A DNA stretch of 64,000 nucleotides from Desulforhopalus sp. IMCC35007 (GCF_005116575.1 NZ_SWCN01000019.1:1-64000), one strand, 5' to 3'; positions 18,219-28,007 are shown, counted from the first letter of the stretch. Numbers and translations: made by a program. Notes: generated from the letters alone by a model not told the origin.

Positions 18219-20030
18219 TTATGTCGTTGTATTATTGAAGAAATTGAATATTTTTTGGGCGATTTCCGGGCCGATCCCCTGCACTTCACACAGATCGTCA
18301 ACAGTTGCAGTTTTTACCCGCTTCAGACTTCCCATGTGTTTGAGGAGCTGTTTCTTTTTTTCTGCGCCAATACCGGGAATACCATCCAGTTCAGATGTCA
18401 GGGTGGCTTTGTTACGTAGTTTTCTGTGGAAGGTGACACCATAGCGGTGAGACTCATCCCTGATACGCATGAGGTAGAGAATGATGGGGTTGTGTGCGGG
18501 GAGGATTATGGGGTTTTTCCGTTCGGGTTTATAGAGCTTTTCCCCCTCAGACTCCTTTTCTTTGGCAATACCGATCCAGTCGATATCTTCTGTTATCCCA
18601 AGTTCTTTGGCGACCGCCATGGCCATCCCGAGCTGCCCCTTACCACCATCCACCACAAACATATCAGGCAGTGTATCTTCTTCAAGGCCGCGGGAGAGTC
18701 GTCGTTCAAGAACCTCCTTCATCATGGCGTAATCGTTTGGTCCATCTACGGTCTTTATTTTGTAGTGTCTGAAGTTTGCAGAGTCCTTTTCACCCTTGGT
18801 AAAACAGACAAGCGAGCCAACCGCCTGCTGACCACTGATATTGGAAATATCCAGACATTCAATGCGGTCGGGTGCGCGGTCAAGGTGCAGGGTTCTGCAC
18901 ATCGATTTACTTAAATGTTCCCAGGAACTCTTTTTCTTTTCTTTTTCTTCAAAGCTCTGCTGCGCATTGGCATTGGCCATGGCCACCAGCTGCATTTTCT
19001 CACCACGCTTAGGGATGTGAAGTTCAACCTTTGTCGTTGATTTGTCGCTGAGAAAGTCGCTTTGCAACTCCAGATCAGCAGGTTCAAAGGGGAGGAGTAT
19101 CTCCGAGGGAACAACGACTTCATCGGTATAAAACTGAGTCAGGACCTGGGATAGGATTGAGGCGTCGTCGCCATAGGTATCTGCTAAAAAAAAGGAGCGG
19201 CTACCATTGATAAGACCATCCCGTATGAAAAGCAGGGCCACTGCCACCGCGGCATCCTTTCGGGCAAAGCCAAAAACGTCCTGGTCTTTAGTGTGGCTGG
19301 CGGAAATAACCTGTTTTTCGAGGGTTCTGGAAAGGGCCGATACTTGATCTCTCAAAGATGCCGCCTTTTCAAAGTCAAGAATGTCGGCAGCCTCCTGCAT
19401 CTGGCTCTGCAGGGATTGGATCAAATCCCGGTTACGCCCCTCAAGGAGCATAATGATTTTCTTTACATGTTCCATGTACAGTTGGCGGTCAGCATTTCCG
19501 GCACAGGGGGCAAGGCATTTGCCGATCTGGCGGTTCAGGCAGGGGCGGTCTCTTTTTTTGAGCTGGCTTCCTTTGCAGTTTCTGAGGGGAAACAGTGAAG
19601 AAATGAGCCTCAGGGTTGACCACATGGCACTTGATGACGAGTAGGGTCCAAAGTATCTCGCCTTGTCTCTTGTCTTTCTTCGTGCCATGTGAACTCTTGG
19701 CCATTCTTCCTGGGTGGTTACTCTGATGTAGGGATAGTTTTTATCATCACGCAGGATGATATTGTATTTTGGTTTGTGTTTTTTGATGAGTGACGCTTCG
19801 AGAATTAACGCCTCTTTTTCTGTATTGGTGAGTAATATGTCAACCTTGCTGATCTTTTGCAGCAGGATGCTTGTCTTGTTGTGTTCCGCTGCTGAGAACC
19901 TGGCGTAGGATGAGAGGCGTTTGTGAAGATCCTTGGCCTTACCCACATAGAGTACGGTGGATTTTGTGTCCTGCATGATATATACCCCGGGACTGTGAGG
20001 GGCGGAGGAGAGAATTGACTGTGGGAACAT
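18219..20030 (-). CDS. uvrC: UvrABC excinuclease subunit C
   Basis: Makes the 3' and 5' incisions in nucleotide excision repair. All parts are present in 603 residues: GIY-YIG nuclease (GVYIMQDTKSTVLYVGKA, residues about 15-32), the cysteine-containing CLAPC region (about 173), a UVR motif (about 200-235), the RNase H-like endonuclease domain (ECLDISNISGQQAVGS about 385; VVDGGKGQLG about 450), and a C-terminal helix-hairpin-helix pair (GIPGIGAEKKKQLL; CEVQGIGPEIAQKI). Length is normal. It stands alone upstream of the lysine operon on the same strand. Confidence 0.96.
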   Translation of the reverse strand: MFPQSILSSAPHSPGVYIMQDTKSTVLYVGKAKDLHKRLSSYARFSAAEHNKTSILLQKISKVDILLTNTEKEALILEASLIKKHKPKYNIILRDDKNYPYIRVTTQEEWPRVHMARRKTRDKARYFGPYSSSSAMWSTLRLISSLFPLRNCKGSQLKKRDRPCLNRQIGKCLAPCAGNADRQLYMEHVKKIIMLLEGRNRDLIQSLQSQMQEAADILDFEKAASLRDQVSALSRTLEKQVISASHTKDQDVFGFARKDAAVAVALLFIRDGLINGSRSFFLADTYGDDASILSQVLTQFYTDEVVVPSEILLPFEPADLELQSDFLSDKSTTKVELHIPKRGEKMQLVAMANANAQQSFEEKEKKKSSWEHLSKSMCRTLHLDRAPDRIECLDISNISGQQAVGSLVCFTKGEKDSANFRHYKIKTVDGPNDYAMMKEVLERRLSRGLEEDTLPDMFVVDGGKGQLGMAMAVAKELGITEDIDWIGIAKEKESEGEKLYKPERKNPIILPAHNPIILYLMRIRDESHRYGVTFHRKLRNKATLTSELDGIPGIGAEKKKQLLKHMGSLKRVKTATVDDLCEVQGIGPEIAQKIFNFFNNTTT

Positions 20031-20304
20031 TTTATCTTGAAGGTGTGTTATGTTTTCTTGGTAACGTATTGTATATTGGTTTTTATTGGCTTGTGCTGCT
20101 TTAGTGTTAATGGGTCAGTCAGTATCGTCTGCTGTGCGAATCGAGCCTTGGATCAAGATCGGTTCACGAAGGCCACCTTGAAGATCTATCGTGCTACGGG
20201 AATACGTTACAGCATATTTTCGAAAAGAGCACTTCCGACAAAAAAGAGATTAGGGATTTACAATAGCAGAAATCTCTTGTAATTTTTCTCCAGTAACACG
20301 ACAT

Positions 20305-20480
20305 AACTCACAGGTGGTAACGTATACTCCGTTACTGAAAAGGGAATGCGGTGAAAATCCGTAACGTGGGGCCAGCGCTGTAAGCGGGGACAACGACAGC
20401 AAGATACCACTGTTCCGGTTGTTTTGGAACGGGAAGGTGCCGTCTGAGAATGATCCGTAAGTCAGAAGACCTGCCTGTAA
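20305..20480 (+). promoter_or_regulatory. Cobalamin riboswitch
   Basis: The conserved core of the B12 element is readable in order: a GGTGGTAAC-type 5' element near 20313, GGGAATGCGGTGAAAATCCG (20342-20361), GCTGTAAGCGGGGA, ACCACTG before a stem closed by GGAACGGGAAGG, TGATCCG, and the B12 box AGTCAGAAGACCTGCC at 20460-20475. It binds adenosyl- or other cobalamins and is followed by an intrinsic terminator before the ThiC-like gene. This is not the TPP element that usually precedes thiC. Confidence 0.92.
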
Positions 20481-20501
20481 GAAATAGACTTTCCTGTCCG
20501 T

Positions 20502-20543
20502 AAAAAAGTCCGTATCACGCTTGGCCGTGATGCGGACTTTTTT
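20502..20543 (+). terminator. Riboswitch expression-platform terminator
   Basis: A long stem pairs AAAAAAGTCCG plus ATCACG with CGTGAT plus CGGACTTTTTT around a short loop, ending in six T. It lies 20-30 bases past the B12 box, so ligand binding would be expected to favour this terminator and switch off the gene behind it. Confidence 0.88.
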
Positions 20544-20579
20544 ATTGCCCGTGGGCAGGTGAATACAATGGAGAATGAA

Positions 20580-21917
20580 ATGAAAACACAGATTGAATGG
20601 GCAAATGAAGGAATGGTCACCTCTCAAATGCAGCAGGTAGCAGACGATGAAGGGTATACCGGAGAAGAGATCAGAATGCGGGTTGCCAAAGGGCATATTG
20701 TCATCCCGGGTTCTCAGGTCCGCCCCCAGCAAAAAGTTGTAGGAATCGGTAAGGGGTTAAGGACAAAAATAAACGCATCAATAGGTACATCGTCAGACAT
20801 ATCTGATGTTGAACTTGAAATACGAAAGGCGAAAATTGCCGAGCATGAAAAGGTCGACACCCTGATGGAGCTTTCAACAGGCGGGGATCTTGATGCCATC
20901 CGCAGAGCAGTGCTCGCCAGTTGCTCCTTGCCTGTGGGGAATGTCCCTTTGTATCAGGCCTTTGCAGAAGCCACCAGAAAGTATAGAAATCCCAATAAAC
21001 TCGACCCTGAATATCTCTTTGAGCTCATAGAGCGTCAACTGCAGGATGGTATCAGTTTTATGGCGATCCACTGTGGTATCAACAGGTTTTCCATCGAACG
21101 GCTGCGCAAGCAGGGATTCCGTTATGGTGGCCTTGTCTCTAAAGGCGGCACTTTTATGGTCTCATGGATGGAGTACAACAACCAGGAAAATCCACTCTAT
21201 GAGCAGTTTGACAGGGTCTGCGACCTGATGAAACAATACGACGCGGTGTTGTCTCTTGGCAATGGTATCCGTGCCGGTGCGATTCATGACAGCCATGACC
21301 GGGCTCAGATGGCGGAGATGATCATTAACTGTGAACTTGCAGAGCTTGGCAGAAATATGGGCTGCCAGATGATGGTTGAGGGTCCGGGGCACGTCCCCAT
21401 GGATGAAATCCAGGGTAATATCATGCTGGAAAAGGCGATGAGTGGCGGTGCTCCCTATTATGTGCTTGGGCCGTTGCCCGCCGACACCGGGGCAGGTTAT
21501 GACCATATTACCGCAGCAATTGGCGCTGCCCAGTCCGCCTGGCATGGAGCTGACCTTATCTGTTATATCACCCCGGCAGAGCATCTCGCCCTGCCCACTG
21601 AAGATGATGTCCGTGAAGGGGTGAGGGCGACAAGGCTCGCTGCCCGCATTGGTGATATTGCTAAATATCCGGAAAAAAGAGAGGTGGAAAAGAGAGCCGC
21701 CATCGCCCGTCGGGACAGCAACTTCGAAGAGTACTTCCGGCTTTCAATGTTTCCGGAAAAGATGACAGAGGTGCGTAATAGCAGAAAACCTGAAAACGAG
21801 TCCACATGTACGATGTGCGGTGATTTCTGTGCCATGGAACGAGGCTTTTCACTCTTTGAAAAAGATATTACCGGTGATAAATGCTCACAGAAAAAGAAAC
21901 TGGCAGTTGAAGTCTGA
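20580..21917 (+). CDS. bzaF: ThiC paralogue under B12 control, probable 5-hydroxybenzimidazole synthase (BzaF)
   Basis: A radical-SAM enzyme of the ThiC family. BzaF converts aminoimidazole ribotide to 5-hydroxybenzimidazole, the lower ligand base for cobamides in anaerobes; ThiC makes the thiamin pyrimidine from the same substrate. The protein (about 445 residues from the ATG at 20580, preceded by GGAG; ATG 20568 and GTG 20559 are alternatives) has GLRTKINASIGTSSD, ELSTGGDLDAIRRAVL, VEGPGHVPMDEI, YVLGPLPADTGAGYDHI and the C-terminal cluster motif CTMCGDFC (C-x2-C-x3-C). The cobalamin riboswitch in front argues for BzaF over ThiC. No cobT, bzaC-E or thiamin gene is adjacent. Confidence 0.78.
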   Translation: MKTQIEWANEGMVTSQMQQVADDEGYTGEEIRMRVAKGHIVIPGSQVRPQQKVVGIGKGLRTKINASIGTSSDISDVELEIRKAKIAEHEKVDTLMELSTGGDLDAIRRAVLASCSLPVGNVPLYQAFAEATRKYRNPNKLDPEYLFELIERQLQDGISFMAIHCGINRFSIERLRKQGFRYGGLVSKGGTFMVSWMEYNNQENPLYEQFDRVCDLMKQYDAVLSLGNGIRAGAIHDSHDRAQMAEMIINCELAELGRNMGCQMMVEGPGHVPMDEIQGNIMLEKAMSGGAPYYVLGPLPADTGAGYDHITAAIGAAQSAWHGADLICYITPAEHLALPTEDDVREGVRATRLAARIGDIAKYPEKREVEKRAAIARRDSNFEEYFRLSMFPEKMTEVRNSRKPENESTCTMCGDFCAMERGFSLFEKDITGDKCSQKKKLAVEV

Positions 21918-21998
21918 TATGGTCTAAAACCGCTGTATGATTTCTTGATTGTAAAAATGTCGAGATTTATACCTTGTTGAAATAAAAAGTGCAACAGA

Positions 21999-22051
21999 GT
22001 CCGGAGACAGCCGTATCCAGGGGGATGGAGTCCTCGTCGGCTGGTCCGGAC
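21999..22051. repeat. Strong hairpin downstream of the bzaF-like gene
   Basis: GTCCGGA (21999-22005) pairs with TCCGGAC (22045-22051) and CAGCCG (22008-22013) with CGGCTG (22038-22043), a 13-bp interrupted stem with a 24-base loop that can itself fold (ATCC with GGAT). No U-run follows, so it is not a plain terminator. It may stabilise the bzaF transcript end or belong to a small RNA; neither is shown. Confidence 0.5.
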
Positions 22052-22171
22052 CTATCTGTTTGCCGTATTTCAACGCTGCAAAACAGTCAGAAACAACCTG
22101 GCTACTACCTCGCTTTCAATGCACTGTTTTCTGCACGAGTATGCAAAATTATCGAGGTGTATATGGCACAG

Positions 22172-23329
22172 TTATTTTTGAGCTAGGATGATGGAGGCAA
22201 TCTCTTTGTTGACGATCTCATCAAGCTCTTTAAATGAGGTGGTCATACCAATATCATACCGGCCGGACTCAAGGAGCTCAACACGAACGACGTAACCGAT
22301 AAGGATGACAGGTTTCTTGCCCGATGCAAGCTGTATCTGTACGGAAATAAGAGAGCCAAGTGGAAGTGAACTGTCATTTTCAAACAGGATGCCTCCGACA
22401 CAGATATCCTTGCTGGTTGCATCGAGTGTGGGGCCATCTGAGAAGTTTAACTCTTTTGTACGTATCTGCTCGTCAATCTTGACCCTGAGGTAGCGGCGCT
22501 TTTCTTTTTTATAGTGAGAAATTCTGTTTTTCCCGGCGCCTTTGGCAAGGTACATGGCGCTGTCGGCCATTTCTACTAAATCCTGCGGATTTTCACTGTT
22601 AAATGGGTAGGAGGCAATACCACCGCTGATGGTTACACGGCATGGTTTACCCAGGAAGGTAAATTCGAGGTCGGCAATTTTCTGACGCAGCCGTTCAGCA
22701 AAAAAATAAGAACTTACATTGTCTGAGTGGGTGAGAAGAAGAATAAACTCTTCACCTCCAAAACGGGCTGCTATGTCACTGTCACGCTTTTCAGACAGAA
22801 TCACATTTGCAATGTTTTGCAGAACCTTGTCTCCTGCTTTGTGACCGTGGGTATCGTTAACCCGCTTGAAATTGTCGATGTCGAAAAACAGTACTGTGAA
22901 ATCTTCTTTATATCTTTTGGCCAGGGCCACCTGTTGATTGTAGGCCTCATCAAAATAGCACCTGTTGAACAGCCCTGTCAGTTTGTCATAGTGACTTTTT
23001 TCCAGGGTGTTTTCATACTCCGCTGTCTCGACAATTCGGGGGGTTTTTAGATAGTTCGTTTCATTTTGCAGGTAGTCACATAGAGCTGTAGTCAGGCCAA
23101 TGGGACGATCCAGTTTTTCCATCATCTGAGCGCGGTATTTGATCAGGTTTTCCCAGTGGGAGGCACATGTATCAAGGGGCAGAATAATACCTGCGAGCAT
23201 CTCGAAAGTCTGCTGAATTGAGGTGGGCCCATATGTCTTGCTTAATGCATGAACTTGCTTAATAAAAATATCGTCATTGGCGCTGTTTAACAGTGTATCC
23301 AAAAGAGTAATTTTTAGCTGTGATTGCAT
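22172..23329 (-). CDS. Diguanylate cyclase with C-terminal PilZ domain
   Basis: A 385-residue signalling protein. An N-terminal helical region of about 130 residues without recognised motif is followed by a GGDEF domain, with the signature as GGEEF and an inhibitory-site RDSD five residues before it, so it should make c-di-GMP and be product-inhibited. A PilZ domain follows (RRYLRV, then SKDICVGGILF, where Cys replaces the usual Ser of DxSxxG), which probably binds c-di-GMP. The chosen ATG at 23329 has AGGAG just upstream; the frame extends 37 codons further without a site. No membrane segment, so cytoplasmic. Confidence 0.9.
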   Translation of the reverse strand: MQSQLKITLLDTLLNSANDDIFIKQVHALSKTYGPTSIQQTFEMLAGIILPLDTCASHWENLIKYRAQMMEKLDRPIGLTTALCDYLQNETNYLKTPRIVETAEYENTLEKSHYDKLTGLFNRCYFDEAYNQQVALAKRYKEDFTVLFFDIDNFKRVNDTHGHKAGDKVLQNIANVILSEKRDSDIAARFGGEEFILLLTHSDNVSSYFFAERLRQKIADLEFTFLGKPCRVTISGGIASYPFNSENPQDLVEMADSAMYLAKGAGKNRISHYKKEKRRYLRVKIDEQIRTKELNFSDGPTLDATSKDICVGGILFENDSSLPLGSLISVQIQLASGKKPVILIGYVVRVELLESGRYDIGMTTSFKELDEIVNKEIASIILAQK

Positions 23330-23578
23330 GTGACTCCTCTGGTAATGGACGTGGTCAGTAAACACCTTCGTATTGCTGATATTGCTCAGTAAACTATAAT
23401 CAATAATCAAAAATGCGCATAGAATTCGTTTTCCTGGCAAATATATGCAAGCGGAAATAGCTGGGGGTGCATGGATGAAAATTTGCTACACAAGGAAGAT
23501 ACGATAGATCTGAAAAAATGGTGGGGTCGAAATAAGTAAGGCCCATTGACTGAAGGTAAGCGTGATTTGGAGAAAAAT

Positions 23579-24154
23579 ATGACGAACAGATGCACCTGGT
23601 GTGGTGATGAGCCCATCTATATCAATTATCACGACAGAGAATGGGGTGTTCCTCTGCATGATGAGCGCAGGCTTTTTGAGTTGCTTTGTCTTGAGGGAGC
23701 ACAGGCCGGTTTGAGCTGGATTACTATTTTGAAAAAGAGAGATGGTTACCGGGAGGCATTTGATAATTTCGATACAGTAAAAATCGCAGGCTATACTGAA
23801 ACCGATATAGAGCGGCTGAAAAATGATATACGAATAGTCCGGAACAGATTGAAAATTGAGTCGGTGATTAAAAATGCCCAATCTTTGCTCGAGTTGTACG
23901 AACAAGGGGAGAGTCTTGAGAGTTTTTTATGGAAATATGTGGACGGGACTCCCATACAAAACAGTTGGACAATGACTTCAGAGCTGCCATCGTCCACTGC
24001 AGTTTCAGAGCAGATGAGCAGGGATTTGAAAAAAAGAGGCTTTAAATTTGTCGGACCTACGATTTGCTATGCTCTCATGCAATCCATTGGCATGGTTAAC
24101 GATCATCTTGTTGGTTGTTATAGATATAAGGAGGTGAGGGCAATGGGTGCATAA
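23579..24154 (+). CDS. tag: DNA-3-methyladenine glycosylase I
   Basis: Removes 3-methyladenine from alkylated DNA in base excision repair. The 191-residue protein starts RCTWCG and has YHDREWGVPLHDE (about residues 15-28), LEGAQAGLSWITIL (catalytic/base-pocket region, about 38-52), and FVGPTICYALMQSIGMVNDHLVGC near the C-terminus (cysteine and histidines of the Tag zinc site). ATG 23579 is preceded by TTGGAG and gives the family length; the frame extends 11 codons upstream. Confidence 0.95.
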   Translation: MTNRCTWCGDEPIYINYHDREWGVPLHDERRLFELLCLEGAQAGLSWITILKKRDGYREAFDNFDTVKIAGYTETDIERLKNDIRIVRNRLKIESVIKNAQSLLELYEQGESLESFLWKYVDGTPIQNSWTMTSELPSSTAVSEQMSRDLKKRGFKFVGPTICYALMQSIGMVNDHLVGCYRYKEVRAMGA

Positions 24155-24341
24155 CAGATATCGTTTTTTCTGGAAAAATGCGGATATTATCAATAAAATA
24201 TTATACTTGGGCAGTTCTTTCAGGAATGGATTCGAGGTAGGCGGATTGTAATTTCCTTTTGTTTATAGAATTTTTCATGATACCATTGCAAAACAGTCGA
24301 TTTCGAAATTGGGCACATTTATTTATAGTTACCTCGTGAAT

Positions 24342-25064
24342 ATGTCAGTAAAAAAGTCAAAGGTTGTCGCAAATATCAAGAAAAACAGGCTCTATATCAC
24401 GGTCGCTGATAGATTGTCGAAGAAGGAAATTGACAGTCTCTACACCGAGATTCGATTTTGTGTGGTGGACCTGCAACCTGGTTTTGATGTGATTACCGAT
24501 TTTTCCGCCTGCACAATTGGAGTACTGAGCGGCCTTCCCACCTTTAGAAAAATCTCCAATCACCTTATTGCGAGTAAGGTTGGTCGGGTTGTAAGAGTCA
24601 TTGATGAGACGAAAGTCATTCAAAAACAGTTTTTTAACTATACGGCCAGAAGCCAGGGGTATAAAGCTGAAACATTGAATAGTCTTGAGGAGGCGGAGGA
24701 ATTTCTCTCTGCCACCGAAGACAAGGTTGCCCTGCCCATCAGACTCTACGAACGGTCTGTTGCGTACACCGATCGCGGCCAGCCCGGAGAAGGTGTGATT
24801 ACCTGTTTGTCGGTGAACGGGTGTGATATACATTCTGCGACGTTATTGCCTCAGGAAGGTGCACGAATAAGTTTGACTGTAACCTTTAACGCGCATGAAG
24901 ACATTCCTGACCGTTTTGAGTTGAAAGCCAAGGTGAGCTGGGTGGAAGATGACAGATTCGGGGTGGAATTTGACGATATTGATGCAGACCATAAAGACAA
25001 ACTCTGGAAAAGACTGGTTTATGAATCCCAGAGAGATTTGGCCGACAAGTTTCCGCAATTATAG
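24342..25064 (+). CDS. PilZ domain protein with an N-terminal STAS-like half
   Basis: About 240 residues. The first half (to about residue 125) resembles small SpoIIAA/STAS-like domains that relate conserved aspartate-containing strands (VITDFSACTIGVLSG), but this is a weak fit. The second half, starting near IRLYERSVAYTDRG, has PilZ features: SVNGCDIHSATLLPQEGARISLTV and an SWVEDDRFGVEFDDI end, though the N-terminal RxxxR c-di-GMP motif is not obvious. Start is unclear: ATG 24342 is chosen over the upstream TTG 24309. Possibly a c-di-GMP effector related to the GGDEF-PilZ gene nearby. Confidence 0.6.
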   Translation: MSVKKSKVVANIKKNRLYITVADRLSKKEIDSLYTEIRFCVVDLQPGFDVITDFSACTIGVLSGLPTFRKISNHLIASKVGRVVRVIDETKVIQKQFFNYTARSQGYKAETLNSLEEAEEFLSATEDKVALPIRLYERSVAYTDRGQPGEGVITCLSVNGCDIHSATLLPQEGARISLTVTFNAHEDIPDRFELKAKVSWVEDDRFGVEFDDIDADHKDKLWKRLVYESQRDLADKFPQL

Positions 25065-25118
25065 TCCTCGAAAAATGCCTTTATTTCTGTGTTTAACGGC
25101 ACGTACAGATATGACCAA

Positions 25119-27704
25119 CTAGATTTTTCTGGTTTCATCCTCAATGTTGCCACCAAGGGCTACAACATCCTCTAGAGCAGTCTTGTATTTTGTTCTGTTC
25201 TTCGCTGTTTTTCTAAATGCCTCTTCTGCGGCCAGCTCTGCCTCATAAAGGATTTTTTGCAGCCGTACTATTTCATCTGAAATTGACTCACCATCCACCT
25301 GAACCCCCGCTTCCTTTCTCAGCTGCTCGCGAATATCCTCCACTTCCTCCTTTGCTTTTTTCTCCTGACGTTCGGCAAGGCGCAGAAGTTTTTCATGTTC
25401 ACTTAAATCATCTATGGCCTGAGCCAGTTCTCCTGCCATCCCTTCCTCTGGTTCCGCATCAAGGTCTATCTCTTCAGCTGCCATTACCAGTGCAGTAGGA
25501 GGGAGTTGAGGAAGGATACGTTCAAGGCTGTATCCTGTAATATCAGTCAAACGGGACTGCTGTATTTTAAACGGCAGAAAAACGAGACTACTTTCCTTTG
25601 AGTGTGCAAGAACCGTTTCCGGCTTAAAATCTTCTACCAGTTGAGGTTCTGCAGGTATTCTGGCCTCATCAAAGAATTGCATCAATTCCACCTTGGCCCT
25701 GGAAAAATATGATTCATCACTCTTGGTGAGTACACGTATCTCCGCTTTTTTCCATGTTTTGTTTTTGGTCACAAGGTAAGAAAAGAGCAGCATAAGTCTG
25801 CTGTTGTTGTTCTCGCCCTGCCACCAGATATCAATCCGGTCTCTTTTACCATCTTCTTTGACTGTATTCTGCCATTTGGATTTGTCACAATGAAAGACAA
25901 CCAGGTTGTAGCCCTTTTTGTAACAGATGCGGAGGTTATGTCCGTATTTGAGACGTTCCATACCAAGTGTGTGTTGATCCGGTTTGTTGTACCAGTTCAC
26001 GAGGATGGTATTGGCAGAAAGTGGTCCAAGCCCTTGAGCTTCAAGGAAAATTGGCAGGACAGTCGGGAAATCTTCACCGTGAATGACTTTGGCAAAACAG
26101 AAAATATCCATCTCAGCTATATCTTCTGCGAGTTCCTTTCTGATTATTTTATTTGCTGCCCTCCACGGCTTGTCTACTCCTTTAACGATTTGAACTGCGG
26201 TCATGAGACCTGAGTCGTCAGAGATCCAGTCTCCCAGGCGCAGGAGCTTTTCCCTCGACTCACGGTGGTTGGTAAACGCGAGAATGTGAGGATACCAGTC
26301 GTTCTGGTGCTCAGGTATTGCCGCCATCTGCTGCAGATTCTTCCGAACCCGGCTAAATGCGTGGGACCTGCTTGAGTCAGCCCATCTTGAAGGTTTGGAG
26401 CTGTGTTTAAGATAGAGGTAAATGCCAAACATAATGGCAAGGGCGATGATTCCGTTGTAGACATCCAGGGCCAGGAGGATAGCAATACAGAGCAGGGCGC
26501 CAGCAAGGCTTACATATTTGTTGAAAAATCGAAAGCGGGGGCGAAACGAGGTGGACCCTGTGTCTGCCTCAAAGTAGGTGGCGTAGTTGAGCAGACCGTA
26601 GGAGATGAGAAAGAACATCGAAACGACCTGGGCGATAAGATTGAGTTGACCAAGATTTATGGTGAACAGTGCAATAAGTCCGGTAAGGACTGCCCCCCGT
26701 CGTGGATTATTAGACGCTCCGGAACCTTTGGCAAAGAAGGTCAGTAGTGGAAAAATCCGGTCAAGGGCAAGGGACTGGAGAATGCGCGGGCCACCCATAA
26801 AAGAGGCCATGGCAGAAGACAGGGTTGCGGCTATCACACCGGCATCAATGAGAAAACCGTATTTGGCTATACGCTGCATGGCCTGGTAATCGGTCATCAA
26901 ATCTTTATTGGGCAGTGAGCCCGCAAAGATAAGGATAACCGAGACATAGACAGCGATGGAGACACCAACGGCTGCAAAGGTGCCCATTGGCAGACTTTTC
27001 CCGGGATCCTTCAAATCCCCGGACATGCTCACACCCTGAGTAAAGCCTGTTACTGCCGGGAAAAAGATGGCAAAGAGAATCCAGAAGGGTGGTGCCCCAT
27101 CAGGGGCCTGCCAGTTCGCTATAAAAACGGATTCTTGCCAATGGCTGATACCACCAAGATAAAAAGAGCCCAAGGCAAGAACCAGCAGGATCATGACAAT
27201 ATACTGGAATTTTGTGGCCCAGTCGGCGCCCAGCCAGGCGAGCAGAAAAAGGGCGGAGATCGCCATGGCCGCAATAATTGATGGTGGAAAAGACGTCCCA
27301 AGTATTTGCGCCAGTGCTTCGGCAAAGCCAATGCAGTAAAAAGCAACGGATACAGATTGGGCGAGGTAAAGCACAACCCCGATAGCTCCGCCGAATTTGT
27401 AACCAAGGGTTCTCGAAATGAGATAATAATCGCCTCCACCTTTTACTGTGAGGTTTGTGGCTACTGCTGCAAGTGACTGGCTGGTTATAATGGTTACAAG
27501 ATTTGCAATTGCTAAAATGATGAGGGCTTTGGCAATACCTCCGCTGCCTGTGACATAACCGAGTCGAAGAAAAAGAATGATGCCAAGGATCGTCAGGATA
27601 CTCGGAGTGAAAACTCCTGCAAAGGTGCCGAGTTGTCCGGGAACTGCGTTTTTATCAAGTTTACTTGATCTTTCTCTGGGGTTGATGTCAGACTCCATTT
27701 TCAC
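25119..27704 (-). CDS. Cation-chloride-cotransporter-like APC permease
   Basis: An 861-residue inner-membrane transporter of the SLC12/cation-chloride cotransporter branch of the APC superfamily. About twelve hydrophobic helices occupy residues 25-435, starting with the TFAGVFTPSILTILGIILFLR helix; KGGGDYYLISRTLG and FFPAVTGFTQGVSMSGDLKDPGKSLP are typical. A cytosolic domain follows, and residues about 770-850 are highly charged and form a likely coiled coil. Ion specificity cannot be read from sequence. A strong site (AAGAGGTG) precedes the ATG. Downstream on the same strand of psiE-like and usp genes, separated by 300 bases. Confidence 0.85.
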   Translation of the reverse strand: MKMESDINPRERSSKLDKNAVPGQLGTFAGVFTPSILTILGIILFLRLGYVTGSGGIAKALIILAIANLVTIITSQSLAAVATNLTVKGGGDYYLISRTLGYKFGGAIGVVLYLAQSVSVAFYCIGFAEALAQILGTSFPPSIIAAMAISALFLLAWLGADWATKFQYIVMILLVLALGSFYLGGISHWQESVFIANWQAPDGAPPFWILFAIFFPAVTGFTQGVSMSGDLKDPGKSLPMGTFAAVGVSIAVYVSVILIFAGSLPNKDLMTDYQAMQRIAKYGFLIDAGVIAATLSSAMASFMGGPRILQSLALDRIFPLLTFFAKGSGASNNPRRGAVLTGLIALFTINLGQLNLIAQVVSMFFLISYGLLNYATYFEADTGSTSFRPRFRFFNKYVSLAGALLCIAILLALDVYNGIIALAIMFGIYLYLKHSSKPSRWADSSRSHAFSRVRKNLQQMAAIPEHQNDWYPHILAFTNHRESREKLLRLGDWISDDSGLMTAVQIVKGVDKPWRAANKIIRKELAEDIAEMDIFCFAKVIHGEDFPTVLPIFLEAQGLGPLSANTILVNWYNKPDQHTLGMERLKYGHNLRICYKKGYNLVVFHCDKSKWQNTVKEDGKRDRIDIWWQGENNNSRLMLLFSYLVTKNKTWKKAEIRVLTKSDESYFSRAKVELMQFFDEARIPAEPQLVEDFKPETVLAHSKESSLVFLPFKIQQSRLTDITGYSLERILPQLPPTALVMAAEEIDLDAEPEEGMAGELAQAIDDLSEHEKLLRLAERQEKKAKEEVEDIREQLRKEAGVQVDGESISDEIVRLQKILYEAELAAEEAFRKTAKNRTKYKTALEDVVALGGNIEDETRKI

Positions 27705-28007
27705 ACCTCTTGGTTATCCTGCTTCACTGCTGTTTTTCAACCAATCCTTCCTTATACCATATACACTTTGTATTTGTTGCATTTGTAGGGGGACAAAATG
27801 TCTAATTCTCCAGATTGAAAGATTATTTTACCCAGCAGGGCTGTTCTTAAGCGAGGAGGTGAGCACGGGGTATTTAATGAACATCAGAAGGAGAGGGCGG
27901 ATCATCTCAGGAGAGGAGAGCCAATAGACACTGATAATTACAAAAATTCTAACGAGAGAGCCCGTCGTTTCGATGGGGTAAGGTTGGGATCGGGTTTCGC
28001 AAGGAGA
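27705..28007. other. Intergenic region upstream of the transporter gene
   Basis: 303 bases with no coding frame or repeat that I can support; it presumably holds the promoter of the transporter gene, but no clear -35/-10 pair stands out. Confidence 0.3.

Noticed and set aside
20305-20480. TPP (THI-box) riboswitch, as expected before thiC
   Set aside because: The TPP core CUGAGA...ACCUGAUC is absent; the B12 box and cobalamin core are present instead.
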